The notes under the pieces are model-generated. The model was given only the letters and a program-made list of their open reading frames with translations, was not told the origin of the DNA and did not search any database. From positions 1 to 15,060 of the forward strand of contig JAUHYY010000014.1 of assembly GCA_030426295.1 (NCBI GenBank): 15,060 nt of DNA. The letters are read 5' to 3'. A program made the translations under genes and the position numbers. Numbering within the stretch: the stretch's first letter is position 1; every line of letters starts with the position of its first letter. Below, in pieces: positions 6,907 to 14,526 of the stretch. The stretch comes from a bacterium. GTDB taxonomy: Bacteria; Patescibacteriota; Gracilibacteria; UBA1369; GCA-2718715.

Positions 6907-7926
6907 TTAATTAAGTTCAAAACCTCCCGCACCTGGTGCACCAAGTAATGCCCCCAAATCAAATGGAGTTGCATCTTCAGGAGCTTCAATAGTCTGAGGC
7001 TTATTCAATTGAGTTAAAACGAAATCGAACATTAAACTCATTTCTCCAGGAGCTTCAGAATCAGTAGACTCTGCTTCTACCATTAATACAACTCTAGATA
7101 AGTATTTATCCTTTTGAGCAATATAAACTTCCATTTCAATTTCTGAAGATTCAAATAAAGCTTTTAAACTTTCTTCATCTTCAACAGACATTGGATCACC
7201 TGAAATCTCACCATAACTAACTGCGTAATCAAAAATACCTTCAGCATCTAAAGTAACTTCAAATTTGTCAGAACGTACGCCCTCTACAGATTCTGTTCCC
7301 TCAAACTCAACAGATTCAAAGAACTCAGCTGCCTTAAATAATTCATGCAACTGCTTTTGCTCCTCAGTTAAATCATCACTTTCAGGAGGTAGAGTCAACC
7401 AAGTAGTATCTTGTGTCTGTGCAAGAACCTCAGCTGGAACAGGTACTGACCACCACTTACCTTTAAACAAAGCAGCCATAGTATTTACTGAAGCAAGCTC
7501 TGGATCATCTAAAGTTGGAACCTCATTAAGAATAAAGTACAAAGACTCTTCTTTCATAACCACAGAAAGATCAACAGACATAGGCTCTGAACCGTTGTAA
7601 CTACCTGTACCTGATAAATCAAATGACGAATCATATGTGCCAAGCTCTTTATCTATACTGTTATAAGCCCCAAAGAAAGAACCTTCAACAACTAAGTTTT
7701 CAGCTGGACTACCCACAACTTCTTCGCTTTGTAAGTCAACATCAAAGCCAACATCAAATTTCCCGGATTCAGCATATTGAGAATTTAAAAATGCTTCTTT
7801 AATTTGATCTTGCATCTCATCTTTAGAAAGATCTGATACACCGCTACCTGAACAAGCTGCTATAGATAGGACTGTAGCACCAATTAAAAGGGTTCGAACA
7901 ATATTTCGACTCCACATATTTTTCAT
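6907..7926 (-). CDS. Secreted lipoprotein, possibly LppX/LprG- or LolA-like fold
   Basis: This 339-residue protein has a lipoprotein signal peptide: a basic start (MKNMWSRNIVR), a hydrophobic core, and the lipobox IAAC with the acylated Cys at residue 25. The mature protein is acidic and beta-rich, with alternating strand-like segments, a central WW pair (GKWWSVPV, about 150-157), and the pattern G-x-x-S-x-K-F-x-V-x-L near GVRSDKFEVTL. The final part has a long strand pair followed by PQTIEAPEDATPF. This layout resembles the LppX/LprAFG and LolA-type lipid-binding fold, but I cannot confirm the family. The protein would sit on the outer face of the cytoplasmic membrane. The ATG at 7924-7926 is preceded by a good promoter, and the gene is closed by a strong terminator, making it a single-gene unit. 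It is divergent from the LCP operon. Confidence 0.75.
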   Translation of the reverse strand: MKNMWSRNIVRTLLIGATVLSIAACSGSGVSDLSKDEMQDQIKEAFLNSQYAESGKFDVGFDVDLQSEEVVGSPAENLVVEGSFFGAYNSIDKELGTYDSSFDLSGTGSYNGSEPMSVDLSVVMKEESLYFILNEVPTLDDPELASVNTMAALFKGKWWSVPVPAEVLAQTQDTTWLTLPPESDDLTEEQKQLHELFKAAEFFESVEFEGTESVEGVRSDKFEVTLDAEGIFDYAVSYGEISGDPMSVEDEESLKALFESSEIEMEVYIAQKDKYLSRVVLMVEAESTDSEAPGEMSLMFDFVLTQLNKPQTIEAPEDATPFDLGALLGAPGAGGFELN

Positions 7927-7942
7927 AATTATTTTATTTAAA

Positions 7943-7964
7943 TTTGGACTGAAAAAAGTCTAAA
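7943..7964. promoter_or_regulatory. Inverted repeat over the lipoprotein promoter, candidate operator
   Basis: TTTGGACT (7943-7950) and AGTCTAAA (7957-7964) form an eight-base dyad with one mismatch and a six-base A-rich centre. It covers the -10 box (7957-7962) and the expected transcription start of the lipoprotein gene, the usual place for a repressor site. It could also be a chance palindrome in A+T-rich DNA. Confidence 0.35.
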
Positions 7965-7985
7965 GGTATAGGTTTTTAAAGTCAA
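7957..7985 (-). promoter_or_regulatory. Promoter of the lipoprotein gene
   Basis: On the minus strand TTGACT (7980-7985) and TAGACT (7957-7962) are separated by 17 bases. The -35 matches the sigma-70 consensus at five of six positions and the -10 at four of six. The predicted leader is about 24 bases and carries no Shine-Dalgarno sequence. Confidence 0.65.
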
Positions 7986-8003
7986 TTTTAGTAAGAATTT
8001 CAA

Positions 8004-8032
8004 GTTTTTTTTAGAGGGTTTTCCTGTAAAAT
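8004..8032 (+). promoter_or_regulatory. Probable promoter of the LCP-carboxypeptidase-mraY operon
   Basis: An extended -10 TGTAAAAT (TAAAAT at 8027-8032) lies 23 bases before the ATG at 8056. The -35 position (8004-8009, GTTTTT) is weak. The leader would be about 16 bases without a Shine-Dalgarno sequence. It is back to back with the lipoprotein promoter; the two -35 regions are about 18 bases apart. Confidence 0.5.
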
Positions 8033-8055
8033 TGTTTAGTCTATGAAATAGCTAA

Positions 8056-9585
8056 ATGAACTTCAAAACAAAGAAAATAAGAAACAAACCTCTCAAGAAA
8101 AAAATCGAGAAACCGAAAAGAGACTATAACTTTAAAATTAATTTATCGCAAAAAGATAAATTCTGGTTAAAATTAATATTACTTTTAATCATATGCGTAC
8201 CACTCCTCGGCTACGCTGCAAATACAGTACTTTCAAACTCAGGCAACATAACAAGTACAATACTTAAAACTGTAGGTAGCGATCTAGAAACTGATGAAAA
8301 TGGATACACAAACATACTTGCACTCGGTGTAGGTGGAATGGGCCACGACGGTGAAGAACTTACTGATACGATTCTGGTTGCAAGTATAAATAAAAAAACA
8401 GATCAAGTAGTGATGATGTCTATGCCAAGAGATTTATTTGTTCAACATGACAACATAATATCTCAAAGAATTAATAGCGTATTTGAAAATGTAAAATACA
8501 AGCAAGGTGAAGAAATAGCATTCCAAACAATGAAAGATATTGCTACTGAAATCACAGGACTAGACATTCACTACTACGCAAAAATAGACTTCCAAGGCCT
8601 AGTAGATGTCGTAAATGAACTTGGAGGAATTGAAATATATAACGAAACAACTATTTACGACCCATATTACCCTGCTCCGAACTATCAGTTTCAAACGTTC
8701 TCACTTGGTAAAGGGCTACAACAATTAGATGGCCAAACTGCACTAAAATTCGTTAGAAGTAGAAAAACAACCAGTGATTTCGACAGAGCTAATAGACAAC
8801 AACAAGTAATATTCGCTATTAAAGAAAAAGCTCTTCAAGCAAACATACTAACAAGTCCATCAAAAATATCTGGCCTACTTACAAGTATTAAAAACAATTT
8901 CGAAACTGACTTAACTATCGGTGATATAACAACACTAGCTGGAATATCTACAGACATAGAAGAATCAGATTTAAACAAGTTAGTTATACATAACGACCCA
9001 GTATTCGAAGGTGGATTTCTTTACACCCCGCCAAGATCTCTATACGGAGACGCTTTTGTTCTTCTTCCTGCAGGAAACAACTATGAACAAATACAAAACT
9101 ACATAAAAATTCACAGCATATACGCTGAACAAATGAAACATAACGTAGGTGTAGAGGTTCTAAACGGAACAAAACAATCAGGATTCGCCAGAAACACTGC
9201 GCTAATACTTGAAAGATACGGATTCAACGTTGACCGTATTGCTAACGCAGACTCAAAAGACATTACTGAAACAAGAATATATATTACCCCTGAAGTAGAC
9301 AAAAAACTTATCGAAGCATTAGAGCTAGTAGTCCCTGCTGTAGAAGTAATTAAAAAAGGAAACGAACCACATCCATTAGATGATCCAAACAAAGTTGTAT
9401 ACCCAATTACAATCGAAATTGGCAGCGACTATATTGATAACTACAATAATCTAGAAGTATTCAACGCTCTAATCCCAATAATCGAACAAGCCGAAAAAGA
9501 ACGACTAGAAGCAATACAAGGAGCAAGTGAAGAATCTCAAGAATCTGAATCTGAAGAAGAAATTTCAGAAGAACAAGAAATCTAA
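8056..9585 (+). CDS. LytR-CpsA-Psr (LCP) family glycopolymer transferase
   Basis: LCP enzymes transfer wall polymers or glycans from polyprenyl carriers to peptidoglycan on the outer face of the membrane. This 509-residue protein has a basic cytoplasmic N-terminus (1-36), one membrane helix (about 37-56), and an LCP catalytic domain (about 85-260). Visible family landmarks are ELTDTILVAS with D104, MSMPRD with R125, and KFVRSRKTTSDFDRANRQQQ with R234, R236, D241 and R244, the Arg/Asp set that binds the pyrophosphate and metal. A LytR C-terminal domain follows at about 363-412 (VGVEVLNGT, ARNTALILERYGF). The end is a Ser/Glu tail (EESQESESEEEISEEQEI). The carboxypeptidase gene begins eight bases after its TAA, so it opens a three-gene cell-wall operon. 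Confidence 0.93.
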   Translation: MNFKTKKIRNKPLKKKIEKPKRDYNFKINLSQKDKFWLKLILLLIICVPLLGYAANTVLSNSGNITSTILKTVGSDLETDENGYTNILALGVGGMGHDGEELTDTILVASINKKTDQVVMMSMPRDLFVQHDNIISQRINSVFENVKYKQGEEIAFQTMKDIATEITGLDIHYYAKIDFQGLVDVVNELGGIEIYNETTIYDPYYPAPNYQFQTFSLGKGLQQLDGQTALKFVRSRKTTSDFDRANRQQQVIFAIKEKALQANILTSPSKISGLLTSIKNNFETDLTIGDITTLAGISTDIEESDLNKLVIHNDPVFEGGFLYTPPRSLYGDAFVLLPAGNNYEQIQNYIKIHSIYAEQMKHNVGVEVLNGTKQSGFARNTALILERYGFNVDRIANADSKDITETRIYITPEVDKKLIEALELVVPAVEVIKKGNEPHPLDDPNKVVYPITIEIGSDYIDNYNNLEVFNALIPIIEQAEKERLEAIQGASEESQESESEEEISEEQEI

Positions 9586-9593
9586 AATTAAAT

Positions 9594-10436
9594 ATGCTAG
9601 AAATTCTACTTACAGTAGCAATTGCACTAAATGCTCCAATGCAACAAATTGAAGCAGAAGTATCAACACCTCAAGTAGAAATTGTAAGAATAGACAGTTC
9701 AAAACCTTACATTACAAACAGAGCTGGTTTAGTTATGGACTTAGAAACAAAAACAATACTCTACCAACAAAATATTTACGAAAAACTCCCAATCGCAAGC
9801 CTTACGAAATTAATGACTGCGAAGATTATTTTAGATGAAAATAAACTTGAAGAAGTAGTAACTGTACCAGCTGAAGCAACTGCAATAGGTGGATCAACTA
9901 TGAACTTAAGAACAAACGAACAAATAACTGTAGGCAACCTATTAAACGGGTTAATGATTCAATCAGGTAATGATGCTGCAATAGCATTGGCAATCCATAA
10001 CGCAGGTTCAATTGATGCATTCGTAAAAAAAATGAACAGCAAAGCTCAATCTATGAACCTTGAGAACACACAATTCCAAAACCCAATGGGATTTGATAAC
10101 CCAAACAACTACTCAACTGCATACGATTTAGCGATACTAGCTTCCGATTTATACAAACATCCAAAAATTAAAAAAATTGCTGCAACTGACAAAATAGAAG
10201 TAATATCAACAGACAACAAATATAGACACTACCTACAATCAACAAATACTCTACTTAATAATTACCTAAACGTAGTAGGCTTAAAAACAGGTAGAACAGA
10301 AGCTGCATTAGGCTGCTTCATAGGAATAACAGATACAGAAAACCCCCATTTATCAATCATTCTTGGGAGTAATCAACGTTTCCTAGATTCAAAAATTCTG
10401 CTAGATTGGGCAAAAAATACTTTCGAATATAACTAA
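9594..10436 (+). CDS. Serine-type D-alanyl-D-alanine carboxypeptidase (PBP5/DacA family)
   Basis: The enzyme removes the terminal D-Ala from peptidoglycan stem peptides outside the membrane, limiting cross-linking. All three active-site motifs of the penicillin-binding fold are present: SLTK with nucleophile S69 and K72, SGN at 124-126, and KTG at 231-233 (LKTGRTEAALGCFIG). A hydrophobic N-terminus (MLEILLTVAIALNAP) may be a short signal or anchor. At 280 residues the protein consists of the catalytic domain only; the C-terminal beta domain and amphipathic anchor of PBP5 are absent. It starts eight bases after the LCP gene and ends five bases before mraY, so the three are cotranscribed. No Shine-Dalgarno sequence is visible. 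Confidence 0.93.
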   Translation: MLEILLTVAIALNAPMQQIEAEVSTPQVEIVRIDSSKPYITNRAGLVMDLETKTILYQQNIYEKLPIASLTKLMTAKIILDENKLEEVVTVPAEATAIGGSTMNLRTNEQITVGNLLNGLMIQSGNDAAIALAIHNAGSIDAFVKKMNSKAQSMNLENTQFQNPMGFDNPNNYSTAYDLAILASDLYKHPKIKKIAATDKIEVISTDNKYRHYLQSTNTLLNNYLNVVGLKTGRTEAALGCFIGITDTENPHLSIILGSNQRFLDSKILLDWAKNTFEYN

Positions 10437-10441
10437 AAATA

Positions 10442-11503
10442 ATGAACCAAATTTTTTCAGAACTAAGTCGTAATTTAATATTAATACTTGGATCAACTCT
10501 ATTTACTTTTATTGTTGTGCTACTTTCAGCAAACAAATTTTGTAACTTGCTAAAAAAATTCCAATTCAGACAAAAAATTACTGAAGAATCAAGCATAGAC
10601 AAAACGAAAACCCCACTGTTCGCATCACTCCACAAGAAAAAAGAAGGTACACCAACTATGGGCGGAGTACTAATTTGGCTCTCAGTTCTAATTGTAGTTA
10701 TTTTATCGCCTATTCCAACCTATTTTGGTTTAACTACTAACAGCTTAATAAGCAGAAGTGAAACATTCTTACCGTTGTTCACATTCTTTTCAGTAGCACT
10801 TCTTGGCTTAGTAGATGATATATTAAACGTTAAAGGCATAGGTAAAACTAAAGGCCTAAAAGCAATAACCAAATTCTCATGGCTTACACTTTTATCTGCA
10901 CTCGGAGCATGGTGGTTCCACTATAAACTAGACTATGATTCAATCACACTCTTCGCTAATTCTTATAACATAGGAGCATGGTACATTCCCCTGTTCATAT
11001 TTGTAATTGTTGGGTCAGCAAATGCTGTAAACATAACAGACGGTCTCGACGGACTTGCTGCAGGACTAACAATAATGGCTTTCGGTGCACTCGCAACGAT
11101 TGCATATATTCAAGGTCTATTTGTACTAGCTGCATTCTGTGGAGTGATAATTGGAGGAACAGCAGCATTCCTATGGTTTAACATTCCTCCAGCAAAATTC
11201 TTTATGGGTGATACCGGATCACTTGCACTTGGTGCAACTATGGGAGTAATAGCATTCTTAACTGACACAGTACTCATACTACCTTTCATTGCATTCATCT
11301 TTGTTATCGAAACTCTTTCTGTAATTGCTCAACAAATATCAAAAAAATTCCGTAACGGAAAAAAGATATTCCACATTGCTCCAGTTCATCACCACTTCGA
11401 ATACATCGGATGGCCTGAATTCAGAGTAACAATGAGATTTTGGATGATAGGAAGCTTCATGGCAGCTCTTGGACTAATACTCCATCTCGCCCGATTCGTT
11501 TAA
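10442..11503 (+). CDS. mraY: Phospho-N-acetylmuramoyl-pentapeptide transferase
   Basis: MraY joins UDP-MurNAc-pentapeptide to undecaprenyl phosphate in the cytoplasmic membrane, forming lipid I. The 353-residue length is normal for the family, and about ten membrane segments are visible. Diagnostic motifs are EGTPTMGG (68-75), LVDDILN with D125/D126, NAVNITDGLDGLAAG (194-208) with N197, D200 and D203, FMGDTGS with D257, and the PVHHHFE motif (314-320). It usually lies in the dcw cluster with mur and fts genes; here it is the last gene of an LCP-carboxypeptidase-mraY operon. Its 3' end overlaps the convergent minus-strand gene by 30 bases and no terminator is visible. Confidence 0.97.
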   Translation: MNQIFSELSRNLILILGSTLFTFIVVLLSANKFCNLLKKFQFRQKITEESSIDKTKTPLFASLHKKKEGTPTMGGVLIWLSVLIVVILSPIPTYFGLTTNSLISRSETFLPLFTFFSVALLGLVDDILNVKGIGKTKGLKAITKFSWLTLLSALGAWWFHYKLDYDSITLFANSYNIGAWYIPLFIFVIVGSANAVNITDGLDGLAAGLTIMAFGALATIAYIQGLFVLAAFCGVIIGGTAAFLWFNIPPAKFFMGDTGSLALGATMGVIAFLTDTVLILPFIAFIFVIETLSVIAQQISKKFRNGKKIFHIAPVHHHFEYIGWPEFRVTMRFWMIGSFMAALGLILHLARFV

Positions 11504-12046
11504 TCGTCCATCAGAACTATCTCCATTCCCTGAACAGCCTTTGGTAACAAGACCGCCAACAAGCACAACCCCAATTGCAGCTATAGCAATTCTCACTACA
11601 AAACCATCTTTAAGTTGAGTAATATCTAAACTTAACTCTCTAGATTCCTTAGCCTGAGAAGCAACATACGCCTTCAATTCATTAACTGCTGTATCCACAA
11701 ATTCACTTAAAAAAAAGTGCTCATTTCGACCATGTTCAGAATATTTTCTCCATGCAACTTTACATTTTTCTTGATGCTCAATTACGTTTCTCTTACTACT
11801 CAACAAAGATATAACAAAGTGATATAGTTCTTCTCCTTTCTCTGTATTTAGAACTGGACGACTAACTTTTATTGCTTTCAAAAAAGCGATAACTCGCTCT
11901 ATTGATTCGATATCTTTATCCCAACTAAGTACATCAATACCACTAGATTGTTCAATTAGCCTTTCTAACACTGCTTTTGGATCATCCAAATCATCATAGT
12001 GTGTATTAAAACCAGAATTCATAAATACATAATTAAAACCCCACAC
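11474..12046 (-). CDS. Hypothetical protein with one C-terminal membrane segment
   Basis: I do not recognise the family. Most of this 190-residue protein is a soluble helical domain with a polar, charged middle (about 20-140). A single membrane helix follows at about 149-168 (FVVRIAIAAIGVVLVGGLV), then a short Gly/Ser/acidic tail (about 22 residues, CSGNGDSSDGRLNESGEMEY). With no signal peptide, the bulk is probably cytoplasmic and the tail outside. The start used is GTG (12044-12046); an ATG at residue 9 (12020-12022) is an equally plausible start and gives 182 residues. It is the last gene of the fbp-sigma-FecR series, 31 bases after the FecR stop, so it may belong to the same signalling unit. 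It overlaps the mraY 3' end by 30 bases and stops with TAG. Confidence 0.7.
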   Translation of the reverse strand: MWGFNYVFMNSGFNTHYDDLDDPKAVLERLIEQSSGIDVLSWDKDIESIERVIAFLKAIKVSRPVLNTEKGEELYHFVISLLSSKRNVIEHQEKCKVAWRKYSEHGRNEHFFLSEFVDTAVNELKAYVASQAKESRELSLDITQLKDGFVVRIAIAAIGVVLVGGLVTKGCSGNGDSSDGRLNESGEMEY

Positions 12047-12077
12047 ATTTTGCCTGAAACCACAGAAAAATCCAAAA

Positions 12078-13922
12078 TTATTCTTCTACCAATTCTTCAA
12101 ATACTAAACCACTTTTTGAAAGCCCTTGAATAGCTTGAACAACATTATCAACTTTCAAGTTAGAACTTTCTAGCTGTTCAACAGGCGTTTCTTGAATCCT
12201 CAAGTTTTTTACATCTTTAGCCACTTGAGGATCAACCTGCCTAGCATCGATCTTATCTACTGCCTGCTCTATTGTTACCTCAGTAACTTCTGAGACGATT
12301 CCAATTCCATCCTTAAGATCTTGGCTTTTTTCAGACAACTCAGAAGTAGATTCTAATATTTCTTTAGTATCACTATGTGTCTGAATAAGAGACTCCACAA
12401 CCTCTTCAACTTCATCTTCTGGAATTGACTCTATATATTTTGTGGCTTCATCAATCTTTCCTACAAACAAAGACAACTGCTCTTTAGCAAGTTCATCATG
12501 CCCACCTTCAGCTAACTCTTTAGCTTCTTGCAAAGTGTCTGCAGCTTGCTTAATTTCAACTTTCTTCTTCTTTGCAGTCGTAGATGCAACAACTAACTCA
12601 ACATTATTAACAACCTGCTTAATCTCATACACTTCATTATCTGGTAAAACTTTCTTTAAATCTTTCTTCTGTACTTCTAAAGAACTAGCCAAAGTCTTTT
12701 CAATGGCTACAGCCTTATCTGGATCAGACTTCTTAATCTCATCTATATCTTCTTTTACTTCAACAACCTTGGTTTCGTAATCTTTTATAAGCTTATTAGC
12801 CTGCTCTTTCTTTCCTTCAGAAATCATGACTTCAGCCTCAAGTAACTTCTGGTTAGCATAACCAATCTCAAGCTGATTCTTCTTAACAGGATCAATAGCA
12901 AAAGCTACTCTAGTCGCTCTCTTCAACTGCTTAAAAGCATAGAACGGATTATCAGGAGTAATTCCTGCCGCATTCTTTCTATCTAGCGCAATTCGTTCAA
13001 GTAGCTTCTGTTCATAAATTCTATCCTGATTCAAATTACTTTGAACCCAATCTAGATCAAATTCTGAAAGCTGCTCATTAAAAGCTAAGGTATCTAAATA
13101 AGATAAATAAGGAGTCTCACTCTTAACTTTAATCATCTTTCCTTCACGAAGTGAAGTAGGAACCAACTCACCATTATGACTTAATAACAAATCAATAGAC
13201 TCATCAATAGTTAAAAGCTTCGTAAACGAGTCTGTAACCTCGATATCAAATGTAGCGTCAGTCTTTACCGTTCCAGATAAATTAGCAGCTGTAAACTTAA
13301 ATACAGAGTCACTATCAACTCCTAACATATGCCCCCAAACCTCACCGTCCAAAACTCTTACCTGATAAACTTCCTTCTCTCCAAATCTATCTAGCTTCTT
13401 TAACGAAACACTTGTCGCATTTCCAAGCCTAATAATACTGTTGTCAGAAAAAACCACTTCAGCAAATCCAGCAGGACCAGTCGATAAGAGGTCCCCTTCT
13501 TGTAAACTCATCTCTTTTGCAGCCTTCAAACTAGCATCTGAACGCTTAACTTCAACACTTCCTGAATAATTGGCAATTCTTGTTTGCAAACTCGCACTAA
13601 CTGTAGGAATAAGTGAGAAAGGTTGTAAAACCAAAACAAAAACCATAGCAAAAGCTGTCGAAAATGCCATAGTCTTTCGAAGAGAAAAAATATTAAATCT
13701 AGATGACTGCTCTCCTTCAACAACTGCCAGTAACTTTTCTTTTATAACAACCTTCGAACGAACAGAGATTTGAACACCAGAAAACACTTCTTTTAGACTT
13801 TCCCAAAATTTACTTTTGGGCTCAATAGACTGCATTAACCGTGATTTCATATCACTTTTTGATATCAGATGAACTTCATCTTTTATCAGGTCCCTAATTT
13901 TATTTTCAAAATTGTTCTTCAT
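12078..13922 (-). CDS. FecR/DUF5667 membrane protein, probable anti-sigma factor
   Basis: This 614-residue single-pass protein has a cytoplasmic N-terminus (1-84), a membrane helix (about 85-108), and an extracytoplasmic FecR-like beta domain (about 112-245; GSVEVKR, EGDLLSTGPAGFAEVVFSD, IRLG, DGEVWG). A linker leads to a DUF5667-like helical domain from about 317 (ITPDNPFYAFKQLKRATR, then YANQKLLEAEVMISEGK). A long acidic/Lys-rich coiled-coil stalk reaches the C-terminus. In the cytoplasmic part two similar short segments occur (DMKSRLMQSIEPKSKF near 24-39 and VIKEKLLAVVEGE near 59-71), which may contact the sigma factor. FecR proteins relay an outside signal to an ECF sigma factor; the sigma gene lies directly upstream, 34 bases away, making this its likely partner. 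The regulatory role is inferred from domain content and position; no zinc-type anti-sigma motif is visible. Confidence 0.85.
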   Translation of the reverse strand: MKNNFENKIRDLIKDEVHLISKSDMKSRLMQSIEPKSKFWESLKEVFSGVQISVRSKVVIKEKLLAVVEGEQSSRFNIFSLRKTMAFSTAFAMVFVLVLQPFSLIPTVSASLQTRIANYSGSVEVKRSDASLKAAKEMSLQEGDLLSTGPAGFAEVVFSDNSIIRLGNATSVSLKKLDRFGEKEVYQVRVLDGEVWGHMLGVDSDSVFKFTAANLSGTVKTDATFDIEVTDSFTKLLTIDESIDLLLSHNGELVPTSLREGKMIKVKSETPYLSYLDTLAFNEQLSEFDLDWVQSNLNQDRIYEQKLLERIALDRKNAAGITPDNPFYAFKQLKRATRVAFAIDPVKKNQLEIGYANQKLLEAEVMISEGKKEQANKLIKDYETKVVEVKEDIDEIKKSDPDKAVAIEKTLASSLEVQKKDLKKVLPDNEVYEIKQVVNNVELVVASTTAKKKKVEIKQAADTLQEAKELAEGGHDELAKEQLSLFVGKIDEATKYIESIPEDEVEEVVESLIQTHSDTKEILESTSELSEKSQDLKDGIGIVSEVTEVTIEQAVDKIDARQVDPQVAKDVKNLRIQETPVEQLESSNLKVDNVVQAIQGLSKSGLVFEELVEE

Positions 13923-13956
13923 ATGCGTTATTTACAACGAATGTATTCATATTTTG

Positions 13957-14520
13957 TTACATACTAAATCCCATCTTCTCGAGTACCTCTCGAAGACTTT
14001 TAATAGCTCTAAATTGTGTAATTCGAATTGCCCCTTCACTTTTATCTAATACTTCAGCAATCTCATTGTATTCCATATCTTCAATAAACCTCAGTAACAA
14101 AATATCTCTATAATTCTCTGGCAGCTTATTAATTGCTTCTCTAAGTCGTTCTGAAGTCAATTTATCTTCAGTTATACGTTGCGGATCAGCTATTTCAGAA
14201 TCATCAGGAATATAATCATTTAACTCGTAGACTTCTTTAGTAACCCTATAATGATCAATAACCGTATTTCGAGCAATTGTATAAAGCCAAGAAGAAAAAG
14301 ACCCATACTTTGATTTATACTTTTTTCGGTTTTCCCAAGCCTTAATAAACACAAGCTCAGTTAAATCTTCTGCATCTTCATCTTTAACCTTAAAGTAGAT
14401 AAACTTATAAATACTATCAATAAAATAGTCATATAATTTCGAGAAAGAATCTTTATCACCTTTAATCCACCCTCGAGCTAATCTACTTACTTGATCATCA
14501 GTAAGTTCTTTCTTATTCAT
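13957..14520 (-). CDS. ECF-type RNA polymerase sigma factor
   Basis: This 187-residue protein has only the two conserved sigma regions of the extracytoplasmic-function class. Region 2 spans about 25-93 (FSKLYDYFIDSIYKFIY, DAEDLTELVFIKAWE, FSSWLYTIARNTVIDHYR) and binds core polymerase and the -10 element. Region 4 spans about 125-180 (INKLPENYRDILLLRFIEDMEYNEIAEVL) with its helix-turn-helix near 151-172 (GAIRITQFRAIKSLRE). The acidic linker (101-112) is typical. It starts six bases after the fbp stop and is followed by the FecR/DUF5667 membrane protein, the usual arrangement for an ECF sigma factor and its membrane regulator. I see no promoter between fbp and this gene, so it either shares the fbp transcript or starts inside fbp. 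Its target promoters are not evident. Confidence 0.95.
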   Translation of the reverse strand: MNKKELTDDQVSRLARGWIKGDKDSFSKLYDYFIDSIYKFIYFKVKDEDAEDLTELVFIKAWENRKKYKSKYGSFSSWLYTIARNTVIDHYRVTKEVYELNDYIPDDSEIADPQRITEDKLTSERLREAINKLPENYRDILLLRFIEDMEYNEIAEVLDKSEGAIRITQFRAIKSLREVLEKMGFSM

Positions 14521-14526
14521 AAACCA

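Noticed and set aside
6712..6948. Open frame on the plus strand across the comEC start and terminator
   Set aside because: It lies opposite comEC and the lipoprotein gene, crosses the terminator hairpin, and its product is low-complexity Lys/Asn-rich.
7265..7600. Open frame on the plus strand opposite the lipoprotein gene
   Set aside because: Ser/Thr-rich antisense shadow of a gene with signal peptide, promoter and terminator of its own.
11510..11545. Lipobox in the 190-residue protein (TKGC after the membrane helix)
   Set aside because: The helix is near the C-terminus, far from any signal-peptide position, and the residues before Cys do not fit a lipobox.
12442..12780. Open frame on the plus strand opposite the FecR protein coiled coil
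   Set aside because: Antisense of a Lys/Glu-rich repeat-like coding region; no start context or recognisable protein.
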